19,271 bases of DNA, taken from NCBI RefSeq assembly GCF_000003605.2, contig NW_003112480.1:143278-162548 (forward strand). Reading direction: 5' to 3'. Position numbers and translations under genes: made by a program. Below, one piece after another: positions 17,604 to 19,271 of the stretch (position 1 is the first letter of the stretch; each line of letters opens with the position of its first letter). The notes below the pieces were generated by a model. The model was not told where the DNA came from and did not search any database. It worked only from the letters and a program-made list of their open reading frames with translations. The DNA is from Saccoglossus kowalevskii (lineage: Eukaryota; Hemichordata; Enteropneusta; Harrimaniidae).

Positions 17604-18334
17604 GTAAGTTAGAATTTGAATGCATTCAAACGGCATCTTCACCTCCATAGCGTCAACAAAAAAATACCGTGTGTTAACATTTCAACTGAAATTTGAGTTG
17701 AATAGCCTTCCAGTTTAATATACAAGAATGTACAACAGTGGTTTCCAACATAATGGGCCACGTTTGTATATATATACATGGGGAGAATCGCGTGATTCTG
17801 ACAGAGGGGCCTGACGATCCAAGTTAATATGGCTGTCTTTGCCTTTTCCTCTTCCATTTTTTAAAATGATTATCATTGTCATTAATAATTTCGAAAGCGG
17901 AGCTAAGGTAGCTTTTAAATGTTAAGTTAAAATGCTTGGACCGTATCCACCAGACATGAGACAGGAAACGTTTGCCTCATGATTTTTTGTCCCAGGTTTT
18001 TTACTCTCATGAAACAAATTGTCTCACCAAAATGTAGAATAGAATTCAAAGATAATAAAGATTTGAGTACATTGTCTCTACTGTAAGGGAAACAAAATAC
18101 TTCATAGATGGGTAATTCATACTTTCTAAACTAATGGAACAATTCCACCCCACTAATTTATTTGCTGGAAAAACACTGCGTACTGTATTCTGCTACTGTT
18201 TCTTTATTCACACTGCAGGTACACAAGGAATAATAGAAGTCATTGTATTAGAGGGAACTACAGACTTCCAACTGATGTGTCCAGAAGTTCCTAAAACTGT
18301 TAATATTGTGTCATATAAATGGTTCTATAATCAG
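17537..18334 (+). CDS. Immunoglobulin-superfamily protein, first two coding exons (3' partial)
   Basis: The two exons (17537-17603 and 18219-18334) join in phase 1 to give 61 residues, open at the 3' end. Residues 1 to about 22 are a signal peptide with core IIIVNIAIFLLAC; the upstream in-frame stop at 17501-17503 makes ATG 17537 the first possible start. The mature start contains IIEVIVLEGTTDFQLMC with the strand-B Cys43. YKWFYNQ follows, with the strand-C Trp57, fourteen residues later. This is the hallmark first half of an Ig fold. A phase-1 intron after the signal peptide is normal for this superfamily. The phase-0 donor after YNQ splits the domain in mid-fold, as in many I-set receptors. 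The partner half with Y-x-C, further domains and any membrane segment lie beyond the window, so receptor versus adhesion molecule cannot be decided. Confidence 0.78.
17604..18218 (+). other. Intron 1 of the Ig-domain gene
   Basis: A 615-nt GT-AG intron in phase 1 with no repeat or RNA feature recognised. The pyrimidine-rich tract before the acceptor (TACTGTTTCTTTATTCACAC) is good. Confidence 0.65.
18219..18334 (+). CDS. Ig-domain gene, exon 2 (first half of Ig domain)
   Basis: Bounded by TTCACACTGCAG and GTAATT. It encodes GTQGIIEVIVLEG, TTDFQLMCPEVPK and NIVSYKWFYNQ. The Cys/Trp pair and hydrophobic alternation identify an Ig strand B-C region. Confidence 0.78.
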
Positions 18335-19271
18335 GTAATTGAAGTGACGTAGTCGTTGTACCATGCATAGTTTGCTGCAGGACTTTACTTTACATCTGTA
18401 ACCAGTAATACCAAAAAAGGCATGTGCTTTATCAGCAAAAACATTGAAGTGCTACAGTTGTCGTGCATGTATTTGAATTTCGCATAACAACGTATTTTAT
18501 TTTACATGTATATGTCACTATGGTTACCATATTGAACATGACATGGTGCAACAACTATAGCGATTTAAACCCTTCAGTCGTTTGGTGGACTCTGGAGTAG
18601 ATGAATTATCCAGGACCTTATGTTTTAATCGTTTAAACTTTCAGCAAATTCTATAATGATGTTGTGAGTAAAATGGCATTTTGATTGCTACAAAATTTTT
18701 TCACTTCTATAATTTAATTTGTTTTGCTGTGTGATTTGACATTACATCTATAGCCCGTAATACCATGTGCTTTATATCCAAGTCTCAGAAACATGAAAGT
18801 GCTACAGTCATCTGAATTTTGTTCTGAATTTTGCATAAACAAACAATGTATTTACATACGATGTATATATCGCTATAAGTCCTATATCGAACATGACGTG
18901 GTGTAACTGTAGCGTTTTAAACCCTTCAGTAACTTGGCTGAATTATTCAAGACTTGATGTTTTAATTGTTATAACTTTCAAGAAATAGCTATTCTGTAAA
19001 TAAACACTGCTACGGAATGTTATTATTTTATAATTCAATGGCGTTTGCGAATAAAATTGTGTCTTGAGGATCTGCATGGAATGTTGATTGCTACAAAAAT
19101 TTAACTACCTGCAGTATGTCAGAAAAAATCACGCTTTTCCGTACTCAAATTTTCTTATTCACTCTAACCTAGGATTACAAATGTCTGTAGTAAAATAAAA
19201 AAAATACTGTGTTCCTGGTAACCTGACCTTGCCTAGATTTCGTGTGTGACTCTTTCTTTGACCAAACTTGA
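18335..19271 (+). other. Intron 2 of the Ig-domain gene (incomplete)
   Basis: No second Ig-half exon with a D-x-G-x-Y-x-C pattern is visible before the window ends. Most of the interval is the tandem duplication listed separately. Confidence 0.6.
18370..19105 (+). repeat. ~350-bp diverged tandem duplication within the Ig-gene intron
   Basis: Unit A (18370 to about 18709) and unit B (18721 to about 19105) are collinear. Shared anchors are GTTTTGCTG-like starts, GTAATACC, GTGCTACAGT, GAACATGAC(A/G)TGGTG, TTTAAACCCTTCAGT, GATGTTTTAAT-like sequence and GATTGCTACAAAA. Several small indels indicate an old event. Confidence 0.75.

Noticed and set aside
1-19271. tRNA genes, CRISPR arrays or bacterial-style operons
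   Set aside because: No GGTTCRANYCC-type B box with a paired cloverleaf, no regular repeat-spacer array and no ribosome-binding-site-led gene strings were seen.

Overview
The window is AT-rich nuclear DNA from an animal. The coding parts I can support are short exons with GT-AG introns, surrounded by long non-coding stretches full of small DNA-transposon relics, one non-LTR retrotransposon fragment, simple repeats and homopolymer runs. There are no bacterial-style operons and almost no open frames over 100 codons. A Pins/LGN-type GoLoco exon, a Ly6/uPAR-like gene and an immunoglobulin-domain gene together suggest an invertebrate metazoan, perhaps a deuterostome such as a hemichordate, echinoderm or amphioxus. 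I cannot name the species from sequence alone.

Layout. (1) About 1-2000, + strand: the last coding exon of a GPSM/LGN/Pins gene (779-949) and its presumed 3' UTR to a polyadenylation signal near 1988. (2) About 2000-11280: a 9-kb region with no confident gene. It holds three copies of a ~235-bp MITE, one of them split by a 343-bp hAT-like insertion with a 5-bp target duplication. It also holds at least two TTAA-flanked MITEs in opposite orientations, two foldback elements, a CA microsatellite, a possible retroposed segment ending in A25, and a decayed LINE end. (3) 11287-14330, - strand: a complete six-coding-exon gene for a 159-residue secreted, cysteine-rich Ly6/uPAR-like protein. It has a signal peptide, an RSRR proprotein-convertase-like site on a 31-nt exon, and AATAAATAAA polyadenylation signals about 75-80 nt after the stop. 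(4) 14331-17536: presumed upstream DNA of the two divergent genes, including a tandem duplication. (5) 17537-18334 and beyond, + strand: the first two coding exons of an immunoglobulin-superfamily gene that leaves the window, followed by an intron carrying a ~350-bp tandem duplication.

Functional links. The GPSM exon belongs to G-protein/spindle-orientation signalling. The Ly6-like and Ig-domain genes are divergent neighbours about 3.2 kb apart and both encode secreted or surface proteins. A shared role, for example in recognition or adhesion, is only inference. The spliced Ly6-like frame is the strongest reconstruction: all five internal junctions keep phase and every intron starts with GT and ends with AG.
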